NCBI RefSeq assembly: GCF_005145045.1
Contig: NZ_CP039691.1
Coordinates: 62,001-126,000 of the forward strand
Direction: 5' to 3'
Length of the DNA stretch: 64,000 nucleotides
From: Agrobacterium larrymoorei
GTDB taxonomy: Bacteria > Pseudomonadota > Alphaproteobacteria > Rhizobiales > Rhizobiaceae
Shown here: positions 35,535 to 45,611 of the stretch, piece by piece
Numbering within the stretch: the first letter of the stretch is position 1
Layout: every line of letters begins with the position of its first letter
Position numbers and translations under genes: made by a program
Notes under the pieces: model-generated
What the model was told of the DNA's origin: nothing
Database searches by the model: none
What the model saw: only the letters and a program-made list of their open reading frames with translations

Positions 35535-36395
35535 ATGACCAGCAGCAATCGCATTGCCTTTCAGGGCGAATATGGCGCCAATTCCGACATGGCCTGCCGG
35601 GATGTGTTTCCCACCATGGACCCGCTGCCATGCCCGACATTCGAGGATGCGTTCAACGCGCTTGAAAATGGTGATGCCGATCTGGCCATGATCCCCATCG
35701 AAAACACGCTGGCGGGACGCGTGGCGGATATTCATCATCTTCTGCCCGAATCCCGCCTGCACATCATCGGCGAATATTTCATGCCGATCCGCTTTCAGCT
35801 GATGGTGCTTCCGGGCGTTGAAAAGGACGAGATCAAGACCGTCCACAGCCACATCCATGCGCTGGGTCAATGCCGCAAGATCATCCGCTCCAACGGCTGG
35901 AAGCCGGTGGTGGCAGGTGACACCGCCGGTGCCGCAAAGCTCGTATCGGAAAAGGGCGACCGCAGCATGGCAGCGCTCGCGCCACGCCTCGCGTCCTCAC
36001 TTTACGGGCTTGATATAATTGCCGAAAATGTTGAGGATTCAGACAACAACGTCACGCGCTTCGTCGTCCTGTCGCGAGACGAGCAATGGGCGAAGCGCAC
36101 GACGCCGGAAGAGGTGATCGTCACCACCTTCGTCTTCAACGTCCGCAACATTCCCGCAGCCCTCTACAAAGCCATGGGCGGCTTCGCCACCAACGGCATC
36201 AACATGACGAAGCTCGAAAGCTATCAGATCGGCGGCAAGTTCGTTGCAACGCAATTCTACGCAGATATCGAAGGCCACCCTGAAGACGAATCGGTGCGCC
36301 ACGCGCTGGAAGAGCTGAAGTTCTTCTCGGAGAAGGTGCGGATCCTCGGCGTGTATACGGGGCATGCGATGCGTGGGAAGCTGAACAACGTTTGA
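35535..36395 (+). CDS. pheA: Prephenate dehydratase
   Basis: 286 residues from the ATG at 35535, a stand-alone dehydratase without a chorismate mutase domain. It converts prephenate to phenylpyruvate for phenylalanine synthesis. The catalytic domain (about 5-180) has FQGEYGANSDMA, the catalytic Thr in the NNVTRFVVLSR region and IENTLAGRV. The C-terminal ACT domain (about 195-280) with TKLESYQIGGKFVATQFYADIEG has the ESRP-like position used for allosteric phenylalanine sensing. Confidence 0.94.
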   Translation: MTSSNRIAFQGEYGANSDMACRDVFPTMDPLPCPTFEDAFNALENGDADLAMIPIENTLAGRVADIHHLLPESRLHIIGEYFMPIRFQLMVLPGVEKDEIKTVHSHIHALGQCRKIIRSNGWKPVVAGDTAGAAKLVSEKGDRSMAALAPRLASSLYGLDIIAENVEDSDNNVTRFVVLSRDEQWAKRTTPEEVIVTTFVFNVRNIPAALYKAMGGFATNGINMTKLESYQIGGKFVATQFYADIEGHPEDESVRHALEELKFFSEKVRILGVYTGHAMRGKLNNV

Positions 36396-36536
36396 GCTCT
36401 ATCGAGGCTCGATCTTCAACGCGGCAACGCGCGGTGGCTACCTTGAACAATTCAGCGCCCGAAAAGCCCGCGATAGCGCTTTTTGCAGCGATAGAACAGC
36501 TTCCATTTGAGCGCGAAACCCTCTATAGCGCGGGGC

Positions 36537-38363
36537 ATGAGCACCAATTCGACCCGCACGCCACTCGACCATATCCGCAACTTCTCCATCGTCGCCCATA
36601 TCGACCATGGCAAATCGACCCTTGCCGACCGGTTGATCCAGTCGACGGGCGGGCTTGCCGAGCGCGATATGTCGGAACAGGTTCTCGACTCGATGGATAT
36701 CGAGCGTGAGCGCGGGATCACCATCAAGGCACAGACAGTGCGCCTGCATTACAAGGCGAATGACGGCGAGACCTACGTCCTGAACCTCATCGACACACCC
36801 GGCCACGTCGATTTTGCCTATGAAGTCTCGCGTTCGCTGTCGGCCTGCGAGGGCTCGCTGTTGGTGGTCGATGCCTCTCAGGGCGTGGAAGCGCAGACGC
36901 TTGCCAACGTCTATCAGGCCATCGACAACAATCACGAACTGGTCACCGTTCTCAACAAGATCGACCTGCCGGCTGCTGAACCGGACCGTATCAAGGAACA
37001 GATCGAGGAAGTCATCGGCATCGATGCATCGCAGGCGGTGCTGATTTCGGCCAAGACCGGTCTTGGCATTCCCGATGTGCTGGAAGCAATCGTGCAGCAG
37101 CTGCCAGCACCCAAGAGCGAGCTTGGCGAAAAGGGTCCGCTTAAGGCGCTGCTGGTGGATAGCTGGTACGACACCTATCTCGGCGTCATGGTTCTTGTGC
37201 GCGTTCTCGATGGCGTACTGAGCAAGGGCCAGACCATCCGCATGATGGGCACGGACGCCAAATATCAGGTGGAACGCGTCGGCGTCTTGACGCCAAAAAT
37301 GGTGGCTGTCGATAGCCTCGGTCCGGGCGAAATCGGATTCATCACCGGTTCGATCAAGGAAGTGGCCGATACCCGCGTGGGTGATACCATAACCGAAGAC
37401 AAGCGCCCGACCGCCAATGCGCTGCCGGGCTTCAAGCCTGCGCAGCCGGTGGTGTTCTGCGGTCTCTTCCCCGTCGATGCGGCAGATTTCGAAGATTTGC
37501 GCGCGGCCATGGGCAAGCTTCGCCTCAACGATGCGTCCTTCTCCTTCGAAATGGAATCGTCTGCGGCTCTCGGCTTTGGTTTCCGCTGCGGCTTCCTGGG
37601 CCTGTTGCACCTGGAAATCATTCAGGAGCGTCTTGAGCGCGAGTTCGATCTGGATCTCATCGCGACCGCGCCTTCGGTGGTTTATCAGCTGACAATGACG
37701 GATGGCTCCGAGCGTGAGCTTCACAATCCGGCTGACATGCCGGATGTCGTGAAGATTGCGGAAATCCGCGAACCATGGATCAAGGCAACCATCCTGACGC
37801 CGGATGATTATCTCGGCGGTATTTTGAAGCTTTGCCAGGATCGTCGCGGCGTCCAGACAGAACTGACCTATGTCGGCAAGCGCGCCATGATCACCTATGA
37901 GCTGCCGCTCAACGAAGTCGTGTTCGATTTCTACGACCGTCTGAAGTCTATCTCGAAAGGCTATGCCTCCTTCGATTACCATCTGGATGGTTATCGCGAA
38001 GGCAATCTCGTGAAGATGTCGATCATGGTCAACGGCGAGCCAGTGGATGCTCTCTCCATGCTCGTACATCGGATGGCTGCCGAAAAGCGCGGCCGCGACA
38101 TGTGCGAAAAGCTGAAAGACCTCATTCCGCGCCACATGTTCAAGATTCCGATCCAGGCTGCAATCGGCTCGAACGTGATTGCCCGTGAAACGATCTCTGC
38201 CATGCGCAAGGATGTGACCGCCAAGTGCTATGGCGGCGACGCCAGCCGCAAGCGCAAACTTCTGGACAAGCAGAAGGAAGGCAAGAAGCGCATGCGCCAG
38301 TTCGGCAAGGTGGACATTCCTCAGGAAGCGTTCATCGCAGCGCTCAAGATGAAAGATGAGTAA
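36537..38363 (+). CDS. lepA: Elongation factor 4 (back-translocase LepA)
   Basis: 608 residues from the ATG at 36537; a TTG ten codons upstream is in frame but unlike known LepA starts. LepA is a ribosome-associated GTPase related to EF-G. G1 is AHIDHGKST (about 19-27), the switch [12 protein letters not shown]3 DTPGHVDF and G4 NKID. Domains II, III and V are followed by the LepA-specific C-terminal domain (about 490-608) with [19 protein letters not shown] and the basic [23 protein letters not shown]. Confidence 0.97.
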   Translation: MSTNSTRTPLDHIRNFSIVAHIDHGKSTLADRLIQSTGGLAERDMSEQVLDSMDIERERGITIKAQTVRLHYKANDGETYVLNLIDTPGHVDFAYEVSRSLSACEGSLLVVDASQGVEAQTLANVYQAIDNNHELVTVLNKIDLPAAEPDRIKEQIEEVIGIDASQAVLISAKTGLGIPDVLEAIVQQLPAPKSELGEKGPLKALLVDSWYDTYLGVMVLVRVLDGVLSKGQTIRMMGTDAKYQVERVGVLTPKMVAVDSLGPGEIGFITGSIKEVADTRVGDTITEDKRPTANALPGFKPAQPVVFCGLFPVDAADFEDLRAAMGKLRLNDASFSFEMESSAALGFGFRCGFLGLLHLEIIQERLEREFDLDLIATAPSVVYQLTMTDGSERELHNPADMPDVVKIAEIREPWIKATILTPDDYLGGILKLCQDRRGVQTELTYVGKRAMITYELPLNEVVFDFYDRLKSISKGYASFDYHLDGYREGNLVKMSIMVNGEPVDALSMLVHRMAAEKRGRDMCEKLKDLIPRHMFKIPIQAAIGSNVIARETISAMRKDVTAKCYGGDASRKRKLLDKQKEGKKRMRQFGKVDIPQEAFIAALKMKDE

Positions 38364-38419
38364 GCTTTTCCTCCGGGCGCAATGCGTATAGGATATGCGC
38401 ATTGCTTTTGGAGATTGCC

Positions 38420-38650
38420 ATGCCATCGACAGCCAGAAAAGCCGCTAATCTTTCTCTCGATGGTGCTCTTGTCGAGCAGGCCAAAGAGTTGAAAATCAAT
38501 ATTTCCCGTGCAGCCGAAGAAGGCATCAGCCACGCCATCAAGGCGGAGCGTGAGCGCTTATGGCGACTTGAGAATGCTGAGGCTATTCGGCAATCGAACG
38601 AATATGTCGAAAAGCATGGTTTGCCACTTGCCCAATATCGCACCTTCTGA
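38420..38650 (+). CDS. ccdA: Type II toxin-antitoxin system antitoxin CcdA
   Basis: 76 residues from the ATG at 38420, with GGAGA upstream. The N-terminus (TARKAANLSLDGALVEQAKELKIN) fits the ribbon-helix-helix DNA-binding fold of CcdA, and the C-terminal part (about 35-76) is the toxin-wrapping tail with WRLENAEAIRQSNEYVEKHG. Its TGA overlaps the ccdB ATG by one base. CcdA normally represses its own operon together with CcdB; the 35-bp gap from lepA leaves little room for a separate promoter. Confidence 0.9.
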   Translation: MPSTARKAANLSLDGALVEQAKELKINISRAAEEGISHAIKAERERLWRLENAEAIRQSNEYVEKHGLPLAQYRTF

Positions 38651-38946
38651 TGACGCGATTTGATGTGCATCGCCTGAAGTCGGGCGCGCTTGTCGTGGAC
38701 CTTCAATCGTCCATTATCGATGGATTAGAAACACGCGTCGTAGCGCCACTTTTACGTCTCGAAGAGTTTCCCAGACCCGTCGCACGCCTCAATCCCGTAT
38801 TTGATCTCGATGGCATACGATATGTCATGGTCACCCATATGCTTGGTGCAATCTCTTCCAGAGACATACAAGCTACCGTTTCGAACTTTGCGGTCCACAA
38901 CGACGCCATCATCGCAGCAACTGATTTCCTCTTCCAGGGATTCTGA
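38650..38946 (+). CDS. ccdB: Type II toxin-antitoxin system toxin CcdB (gyrase poison)
   Basis: 98 residues, very near the 101 of plasmid F CcdB. The fold is recognised from the RLNPVFDLDGIRYVMVTHMLGAIS core and the terminal helix (about 78-98). The tail ends FLFQGF rather than the WGI of F CcdB, where the terminal residues contact gyrase. Those last residues matter for killing, so activity cannot be assumed. The pair sits between lepA and a convergent hypothetical gene. Confidence 0.9.
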   Translation: MTRFDVHRLKSGALVVDLQSSIIDGLETRVVAPLLRLEEFPRPVARLNPVFDLDGIRYVMVTHMLGAISSRDIQATVSNFAVHNDAIIAATDFLFQGF

Positions 38947-38955
38947 TCAAAAGAA

Positions 38956-38984
38956 AAACCGCCTGCCCCGAGGCAAGCGGTTTC
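38956..38984. terminator. Convergent terminator after ccdB
   Basis: AAACCGC-C-TGCC-CCGA-GGCA-A-GCGGTTT is a stem with one mismatched pair, flanked by A- and T-rich sequence. It lies between ccdB and the opposing hypothetical gene. Confidence 0.75.
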
Positions 38985-39006
38985 CATAACAATAACAACG
39001 AACCGA

Positions 39007-39330
39007 TTACGGCTGTGTGGACGTACCGTTAGGCGAAGCCGGGGCAGCGTTATTTGCTGGTGGCGTAGCCGGGGCGGTTGGCGTCATCGGTGCCGGTGCT
39101 GGAGCCTGATCGCTTGCGGCTGGCGGCGTCGTGGACGATGTTGTCGTCGGGTCGGTGGTGGATGGGCTGCTCATCTGCATCCAGATGAAACCACCTACCA
39201 GCAGCACGACGATGATTGCGGCCCATGGAGCCCAACCGGCGGATTTGCGGGAGGCTTCGGGGGTAGTACGCAGTTCAGGGCGATCCGGACGAAGATTCGG
39301 GTCGCGGGGCAGGTTTGGATCAAAAGTCAT
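39007..39330 (-). CDS. Hypothetical single-span membrane protein with a Pro/Thr/Ala-rich tail
   Basis: 107 residues from the ATG at 39330, with GAGGAGA upstream. A cytoplasmic N-terminus rich in Asp/Pro/Arg repeats (PNLPRDPNLRPDRPELR) precedes one membrane helix (about 33-53, WAPWAAIIVVLLVGGFIWM). The outer half is low complexity, almost only Pro, Ala, Thr, Ser and Asn. No enzymatic motif is present. Proteins of this kind are common in rhizobia, with unknown role. Confidence 0.75.
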   Translation of the reverse strand: MTFDPNLPRDPNLRPDRPELRTTPEASRKSAGWAPWAAIIVVLLVGGFIWMQMSSPSTTDPTTTSSTTPPAASDQAPAPAPMTPTAPATPPANNAAPASPNGTSTQP

Positions 39331-39407
39331 GTCATTTTCTCCTCTTCCTATGCGGAGAAAATGCACATCTGCGTGAATTGTTCCGAATATGATAAATCGC
39401 CGTTTCG

Positions 39408-40820
39408 CTACTTGCGGGAGGCGGCGATTGCTTGCCGGAGAATCTCAACGAATTTGGAATGATCGCACTGGGACACGTTGAAGCGCATGAAGCCGGATGC
39501 AGCTTCCGACTGGCTAAAGACATTGCCCGGTGCAAGCACCATGTTTTCATTAAGCGCGTGACGCGCAACAGTGGCGGCATCGACGACATGCGGCAGCCTG
39601 CACCAGAGAAAGATGCCGGATCGCGGCTCGATCCATGGCTGGATATCAAGCGTCTTCAGTATCGGGATCAATTCGGCCCGCGCCTTTGAGAGCCGAACTT
39701 TAAGTGCTTCCATGTGCCTCCGGTAGCTGCCATCCTTCAGAACTTCCAGCACCAGAGCCTCGGAGAGCTGGCTTGCCGCGAAATTGGCGGCAATCTTCAT
39801 ATCGACCAGCGGCTCCATCCACTCCTTGCGGGCGGCGATGTAGCCGCATCTGGCAGAGGCGGAGAGCGTTTTCGAGAAACTTCCGATCTGGACGACACGG
39901 TTCAGGCCATCGAAAGCGGCCAGTCGCGGCGCTTTGGTGATTTCGAAATCCGCGAAAATATCGTCTTCGATAATCGTCAGCCCGGCGCGCTCCGCCAGCA
40001 TCAATATGCGGTGAGCGTTGACGGGTGAGAGGACGGCGCCCGTCGGGTTATGAATGGCCGAATTCGTGATGTAGAGCCGGGCCCCATGCTCTTCCAGAGC
40101 CCTTTCGAAGAGCGCGACATCGGGCCCATCCGCCGTGTACTGAACGCCGACGACCTTGACGCGGTGCGCCCGCAGCAATGCGTGGAAATTGAAATAGCAG
40201 GGATCATCCACCAGCACCGTCTGGCCCGGCTCCAGAAGAAAACGGCAGATAAGGTCGATAGCCTGCGTTCCGGAATCGACCAGCAAAAGCTGATCGGCTC
40301 CGACCGCAAGCCCATTCTCCGCCATCCTTCTGGCAAGCAATTGCCTGAGCGGCAGCAGGCCGAGCGGCGTGCCGTAATCCGTCAGGATGTTGGTTTGCAT
40401 ACGCGATAAATTGCGCAGCGCCTTTCTGAGCGCCTCCTCCGGCATCCATGATGGCGGAAGCCAGCCGCAACCGGGCTTGGCGATATCCTCTCTCGGATCG
40501 AGCGCTAAACGCGAAACCCAGAAGGGGTCGACCGCCCTGTCGAGCCTTGGACCGATGTCCGCCAGCGACAGGGGTGCGAGAGCGCTGGCCACATAGAAGC
40601 CGGAGCCCGGGCGCGATCGTATCGCGCCCTCTGCAACCAGCCGCTCATAGGCTTCGACCACGGTCGAGGTCGAGACGGCTAAAATCTTTGCAAGCGCCCG
40701 AACCGAGGGAAGCTTCGCCCCCGGCGTCAATGTGCGGGAAGAGATACGCCGCCGAATTTCCGTCATGACGGCATCTATTCGGGGAGACAAGCTTTCGGTA
40801 CTGCTTCGAGTGACATCCAT
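39408..40820 (-). CDS. MocR/PdxR-like GntR family regulator with a PLP aminotransferase-like domain
   Basis: 470 residues. An N-terminal winged helix (about 12-80, with LPSVRALAKILAVSTSTVVEAYERL) is joined to a fold-type I aminotransferase domain (about 115-470). The PLP lysine is in GSFSKTLSASARCGYI (about 305-320), and DDPCYFNF and TNSAIHNPTG are further cofactor-site segments. MocR proteins are transcription regulators that respond to PLP or amino-acid-like effectors. It is divergent from the EamA exporter across 105 bp, which makes that gene a likely target. Confidence 0.93.
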   Translation of the reverse strand: MDVTRSSTESLSPRIDAVMTEIRRRISSRTLTPGAKLPSVRALAKILAVSTSTVVEAYERLVAEGAIRSRPGSGFYVASALAPLSLADIGPRLDRAVDPFWVSRLALDPREDIAKPGCGWLPPSWMPEEALRKALRNLSRMQTNILTDYGTPLGLLPLRQLLARRMAENGLAVGADQLLLVDSGTQAIDLICRFLLEPGQTVLVDDPCYFNFHALLRAHRVKVVGVQYTADGPDVALFERALEEHGARLYITNSAIHNPTGAVLSPVNAHRILMLAERAGLTIIEDDIFADFEITKAPRLAAFDGLNRVVQIGSFSKTLSASARCGYIAARKEWMEPLVDMKIAANFAASQLSEALVLEVLKDGSYRRHMEALKVRLSKARAELIPILKTLDIQPWIEPRSGIFLWCRLPHVVDAATVARHALNENMVLAPGNVFSQSEAASGFMRFNVSQCDHSKFVEILRQAIAASRK

Positions 40821-40925
40821 CTGTTCTGCTCAAGAAACCATAACAGTTTTGCAAAACTGTATGCCACTGTTTCTGGTAGCGCCAGCCTTTTCAAGCCATA
40901 AAAATTTTGAAATGGAGTGCATGGC

Positions 40926-41789
40926 ATGAACAGATTATCGAGCGGCTGGCTGAGCGGCTTTATCGGCGTTTTGATTTTCAGCGGATCGCTTCCCGCGACC
41001 CGACTGGCGGTGACGGGCTTCGATCCGGTTTTCCTGACACTGGCCCGCGCCAGCATTGCGGGACTACTGGGTTTTTCGCTGCTGCTTATCTTTCGTCAGA
41101 AAAGACCGGCGGGGCGTGACCTGTTTTCGCTCGTCATCGTGTCACTGGGAGTCGTCGTCGGCTTTCCGCTGCTGACTGCGCTGGCGTTGAAGCATATCAC
41201 GTCCGCTCACTCCACCGTCTTCATCGGGTTGCTGCCGCTGGCGACAGCCATCTTCGCGGTCCTTCGCGGCGGTGAGCGGCCTCGGGCGGCGTTCTGGCTT
41301 TTCTCCTGCATCGGCAGCGCGCTGGTCGCCGGTTTTGCGATCAGCCTCAACGGTCAGGGTAATCTCGAAGGTGATTTGTTGATGCTGGCGGCAATCGCTG
41401 CTTGCGGGCTGGGTTATGCGGAAGGTGCCGCACTTTCGCGCAGGCTTGGCGGATGGCAGGTAATTTCCTGGGCGCTGGTCATTTCCCTGCCGATCATGCT
41501 TCCGCTGGCCTTCCTCACCATGCCTTCTACATGGAGTGGAATCGCGACACAGGCCTGGGGCGGACTTTTCTATGTCTCGCTCTTCAGCATGCTGATCGGC
41601 TTTATCTTCTGGTATCGAGGTCTGGCGCTTGGCGGCATCGCGGCAGTGGGTCAGTTGCAACTATTGCAGCCATTCTTCGGGCTGCTGCTCGCAGCGACCC
41701 TGCTTGGCGAGACCGTCAGCATTGCCATGCTGGCGGTCACGCTTGGCGTCGTTGCCTGCGTGGCAGGTGCCAAGAAGTTTGCGAAGTAA
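40926..41789 (+). CDS. EamA/DMT family transporter
   Basis: 287 residues from the ATG at 40926, with GGAG 8 bases upstream. Ten hydrophobic helices form two EamA repeats (about 10-140 and 150-285). It has the family segment PVFLTLARASIAGLLGF in the first repeat and a short polar tail GAKKFAK. DMT carriers usually export metabolites or amino acids. The divergent MocR gene suggests it is induced by an amino-acid-like or PLP-related compound; that is an inference. Confidence 0.88.
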   Translation: MNRLSSGWLSGFIGVLIFSGSLPATRLAVTGFDPVFLTLARASIAGLLGFSLLLIFRQKRPAGRDLFSLVIVSLGVVVGFPLLTALALKHITSAHSTVFIGLLPLATAIFAVLRGGERPRAAFWLFSCIGSALVAGFAISLNGQGNLEGDLLMLAAIAACGLGYAEGAALSRRLGGWQVISWALVISLPIMLPLAFLTMPSTWSGIATQAWGGLFYVSLFSMLIGFIFWYRGLALGGIAAVGQLQLLQPFFGLLLAATLLGETVSIAMLAVTLGVVACVAGAKKFAK

Positions 41790-41806
41790 GCCTCCGGCCT
41801 TAAGCC

Positions 41807-42910
41807 TCAACCATTACCGCCACGCCCGACCCAACGATGCCAGGCCTCTTCGCTGCCGTTGAAGACGTTGAGATCGATCTTGCCTTCCACGCCGTGGGAG
41901 AGGCCCGAGCCGGAATATTGCCAGAACAACCACTTACGGTCTGGATAAACCTTGGATGGATGCTGCGCGACGGCGCGCAGCCAGAAGGGATAATCACGCA
42001 GCTCACCGGCAAGGTGATCCTTGTAGAAATCCGGCGCGGTATAGATGATCGGGCGCTGGCCGTAATGGCGTTCCAGCTTGTCCATGAAGACCTGCATCTT
42101 CTCCAGCACCTGCGCGCGGGAAAGCCGGAATCGGCAGCTGGATTCGCCGTTATATTCCACATCGATAACCGGAGGCAGGGCGTCCGGGTCTTTCGGCACG
42201 TTGCGGATGAACCAGTCTGCCTGATGGCTCGCAGGGCGGCACCAGTAGAAGAAATGATAGGCGCCACGGCGAACGCCAGCGGCCTTGGCTCGTGCCCAGT
42301 TGGTCCTGAACATGGGGTCCAGATGGTCGCCGCCATCTGTCGCCTTGATGAAGGCGAAGTTCGCGCCACGCGATCTTAAGCGCTCCCAATCGATATTGGC
42401 CTGCCAGCGGGAAACATCGACACCGTGAACTTCAAAATGCCGCGGTTGAATTCTGCCGAAATTGATCGGCTTTGCATCGGAGAAAGCCGAGCGAAAAATT
42501 CTCGAACGTGCGGACGAACCAGCGCTGATGGCCGCGCTGCCCGCCATGGCAACCTGCACCGGTCGATCCTGCGGGAGATCGATGCGGGCTTGCGGAGCAA
42601 CGGGCGCGACCGGCTGCGGCACTGGAATATTCTGTCCCCCAACCTGCTTATCGACAGCGGCAAATGCCGGAGAACCTCCCGGCATAGGGCCGCCCCAGGC
42701 GAGAACTTCCTGATGCGGCTCTGCACGCAAGGGAGCTTTGACCTGACCTTGACCGACGCTTGCCTGTGGAACAGGCGCAGACGGCGTGACGGAATTCGTC
42801 ACTTCCTTTGAAGGCACGCCCGCCATCAGGCTCTCAGGCCCGGAACTGGACGTACAGCCCGTAATGGATAGGCAGGCGAGAACTAAAGCTGGCACTGTCG
42901 ATCGACGCAT
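41807..42910 (-). CDS. Glycoside hydrolase family 25 (lysozyme-type muramidase) lipoprotein
   Basis: 367 residues from the ATG at 42910. A lipoprotein signal peptide ends LSITGC, so Cys about 19 is probably lipidated. A Pro/Gln/Val-rich spacer (about 25-125) leads to a GH25 domain (about 150-365). Active-site features are GVDVSRWQANIDW (first Asp), FAFIKATDGGD, and the catalytic pair in PPVIDVEYNG. The enzyme cleaves MurNAc-GlcNAc bonds of peptidoglycan, likely in remodelling. It is convergent with the EamA gene. Confidence 0.92.
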   Translation of the reverse strand: MRRSTVPALVLACLSITGCTSSSGPESLMAGVPSKEVTNSVTPSAPVPQASVGQGQVKAPLRAEPHQEVLAWGGPMPGGSPAFAAVDKQVGGQNIPVPQPVAPVAPQARIDLPQDRPVQVAMAGSAAISAGSSARSRIFRSAFSDAKPINFGRIQPRHFEVHGVDVSRWQANIDWERLRSRGANFAFIKATDGGDHLDPMFRTNWARAKAAGVRRGAYHFFYWCRPASHQADWFIRNVPKDPDALPPVIDVEYNGESSCRFRLSRAQVLEKMQVFMDKLERHYGQRPIIYTAPDFYKDHLAGELRDYPFWLRAVAQHPSKVYPDRKWLFWQYSGSGLSHGVEGKIDLNVFNGSEEAWHRWVGRGGNG

Positions 42911-43120
42911 GAGAACCCGTACGCAAAACAAAACCGGCGGCGAAAAATCCGCAACCCCGGTGACCAAAAGGTATGACTAACGGAAGATTATCAAAAAAGA
43001 CTGAATCCAATCTTTACGCCAAGCGGCAACGAGCCGGATGAAGGCAAGCTTCACCGGCAGTTGATTTTGCGTGATTGGCAGAATTGTGCAGCGGCAGGCG
43101 CGGCGCTGATGGGTCGGCTC

Positions 43121-45433
43121 TCAATTACCCATAAGAATGTCGAAAAGCGTCGTCTGTTTCGGCCCGTTTTGACGCTGCGGTGAACCGCCGCCGACATCCG
43201 CAGGCGGAACCGGGCCACCATATTGCTGTTGCGGATAGGCTTGGCTCGGGTATTCGGAAGGCGGCGCAGGTACGGTGCCTGCTGTCTGTTCGCGGCCCAC
43301 CGGTGCTGCGGGATATTCAGGTGGCGTGGGTGCCGAGCCGCCCCCAAGCGCATGCGATATGATGTCGCCGATTGTTGAAGGCGGTGCGGCAGGTGTTTGT
43401 GCCATGGGCTGGCCGATATCCGGTGCGCCGTAGGTTCCAAGGCCGAAGAGTGGCGAAGGTGACAGGCCGCTATGGGCTGCCGTCATGAATTCCTTCCATG
43501 CCTTGGCAGGCAGGCCACCGCCGGTGACCTTCTTCATCGACGTGCCATCATCATTGCCGAACCAGACCCCGGTCGTCAGCTGGCTGGTGTAACCGACGAA
43601 GAGAGCATCGCGGAAGGATTGCGTGGTCCCGGATTTGCCCGCCGCCTGCCAGCCCTTGAGGCGTGCAGCCTTGCCGGTACCTTCATTGATGACGCCGGTC
43701 AGCATGCCATTCATCGTTGCGGCAATGCCCTCATCCAGCACGCGGGGCGGATCGTCATATTTGTTTTCGTACAGAACCTTGCCATCGCTATCGGTTATCC
43801 GCTTGACGATGTGCGGCGTGGCCTTGAAGCCGCCATTCATCATCGGCGCATAAGCGGATGTCAGCTCCAGCAGCGAGACTTCCGAGGTGCCGAGCGCAAT
43901 GGAGGCATTGGCCTGAAGATCGGATTCGATCCCCATGCGATGGGCGACCTGCGTTACCCGGTTCGGGCCGACTTCCATGACCAGCTGCGCTGCAATGGTG
44001 TTGAGCGAATTGGCCAGAGCCGTCGCGAGCGTTACCTCGCCGCGATATTTCTGGTCGTAATTTTCAGGCGTCCAGTTGCCGATCTTCACCGGCGCGTCGT
44101 TGCGAACCGAATTCGGCGTCAGGCCGGATTCCAGCGCGGCGATATAGACGAAGGGCTTGAAAGCAGATCCGGGCTGGCGCTTGGCCTTGGTGGCGCGGTT
44201 GAACTGGCTTTCGGCATAATCCGCACCGCCGACAACTGCGCGCACGGCACCGCTTCCATCGATGGAAACGAGAGCGGCCTGCGACGCGCCAAGCTTCTTG
44301 CCTTCACCCTTCAGCACATCGCCCAGGGATTTTTCCGCATCCTTTTCAAGGCTGAGATCGATTGTCGTATCGACCGTCAGATCCTGCTTGATATCGCCGA
44401 TCAGGCCACGAACCTCGTCTAGCACCATGTCCGCTGCATAATGCTCGGCACCCGACCAGAAGCGTTTAGCTTTGGTAGGCGGCTGGGACATGGCGGTCTT
44501 GATTTCGCTTTCAGAGATGAAGCCGACATCCTGCATGGATTGCAGCACCACCTGCGCACGCTCTTCCGCGGCCTGTGGATCACGCGCGGGAGAGAGGCGG
44601 GACGGTGCCTTCAACAGGCCCGCCAGCATTGCCGCTTCGCCAAGATTGACGTCTCGCGCCGACTTGTTGAAATAACGCCTCGCTGCGGCCTCGACACCAT
44701 AAGCATTCGAACCGAAATAAACGCGGTTCAGATACATCGCGAGAATCTGGTCCTTGGTGTATTTCTGCTCCAGCCAGATGGCGAGCAGCGCTTCCTGTAT
44801 TTTTCTTTCGAATGTCTGCTCGGGCGAGAGGAAAAGGTTCTTTGCCAGCTGCTGGGTCAGCGTGGAGCCGCCCTGCACCGTTCGTCCATGCATGAGGTTG
44901 GTGACGATGGCGCGGCCAAGACCCAGCGGATCCACCCCGAAATGCGAATAGAAACGACGGTCTTCAATCGCGATGACGGCCTGCGGAATATAGGGCGACA
45001 TATCTTCGAGAGACAGCGCCTCCCCGCCGGTCGTTCCACGGTTGGCAAGCACCGTTCCATCAACAGCGACGATTTTCAGATTTGGTGGTCTTTCGGGGAT
45101 CGTCCATGTGCTGGCGCTCGGCATGCGCGCGCCGTAATAGACGACGACGCCTGCAACGGCGATGCCGCCCCAGATGCCCAGCACGATGCACCAGTAGATG
45201 CAGGAGCGGATAAAGCCTGTGAACCCGCCGCTGCTTTCACGGGATTGCCTCTTTGGCGCGGATGTTTTGCTGCGGCGTTTTTTCGTCGGCGCGTCGGATG
45301 GTCCGGATTTTTTGCCGCCGCCATTGGTCCCAGCCACGCGGTCGCTCGCATCCAGACGCAGATCGTCACCGGAATCGTGGAAATCCCCAAAAGAAGGTTC
45401 AACTCTCTGGCGTGATTTTCCACTACCTGCCAT
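43121..45433 (-). CDS. Penicillin-binding protein 1A (bifunctional transglycosylase/transpeptidase)
   Basis: 770 residues. A basic, Ser/Lys-rich cytoplasmic tail (about 1-75) precedes one membrane helix (about 78-103). The GT51 glycosyltransferase domain (about 130-310) has EDRRFYSHFGVDPLG with the catalytic Glu and GGSTLTQQLAKNLFL. The transpeptidase domain (about 390-640) has the SxxK motif in QPGSAFKPFVY, SLN in ANSLNT and KSG in AGKSGTTQ. The tail (about 670-770) is Pro/Gln/Gly-rich. It builds and cross-links peptidoglycan. Confidence 0.95.
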   Translation of the reverse strand: MAGSGKSRQRVEPSFGDFHDSGDDLRLDASDRVAGTNGGGKKSGPSDAPTKKRRSKTSAPKRQSRESSGGFTGFIRSCIYWCIVLGIWGGIAVAGVVVYYGARMPSASTWTIPERPPNLKIVAVDGTVLANRGTTGGEALSLEDMSPYIPQAVIAIEDRRFYSHFGVDPLGLGRAIVTNLMHGRTVQGGSTLTQQLAKNLFLSPEQTFERKIQEALLAIWLEQKYTKDQILAMYLNRVYFGSNAYGVEAAARRYFNKSARDVNLGEAAMLAGLLKAPSRLSPARDPQAAEERAQVVLQSMQDVGFISESEIKTAMSQPPTKAKRFWSGAEHYAADMVLDEVRGLIGDIKQDLTVDTTIDLSLEKDAEKSLGDVLKGEGKKLGASQAALVSIDGSGAVRAVVGGADYAESQFNRATKAKRQPGSAFKPFVYIAALESGLTPNSVRNDAPVKIGNWTPENYDQKYRGEVTLATALANSLNTIAAQLVMEVGPNRVTQVAHRMGIESDLQANASIALGTSEVSLLELTSAYAPMMNGGFKATPHIVKRITDSDGKVLYENKYDDPPRVLDEGIAATMNGMLTGVINEGTGKAARLKGWQAAGKSGTTQSFRDALFVGYTSQLTTGVWFGNDDGTSMKKVTGGGLPAKAWKEFMTAAHSGLSPSPLFGLGTYGAPDIGQPMAQTPAAPPSTIGDIISHALGGGSAPTPPEYPAAPVGREQTAGTVPAPPSEYPSQAYPQQQYGGPVPPADVGGGSPQRQNGPKQTTLFDILMGN

Positions 45434-45611
45434 CTGTCGGAAACTGCTCCATGATAATGACGCCGCTGCGGACGCTTCGTGATTTCAGGTTCATCCCGAT
45501 GAAGCTTAAATGCGGCGATTTAAGGTGGCGTTAAGGGCGCTTGCGCTTCACATTGTCGACACTGGAGCGTCACTTGGGCGTGCCTGCGGCGCCGCGACCG
45601 ATCACTGGCAT

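Noticed and set aside
36438..38426. A 662-codon open frame antisense to lepA
   Set aside because: It is the mirror of the highly conserved, GC-rich lepA gene; it has no ribosome-binding site and no family features.
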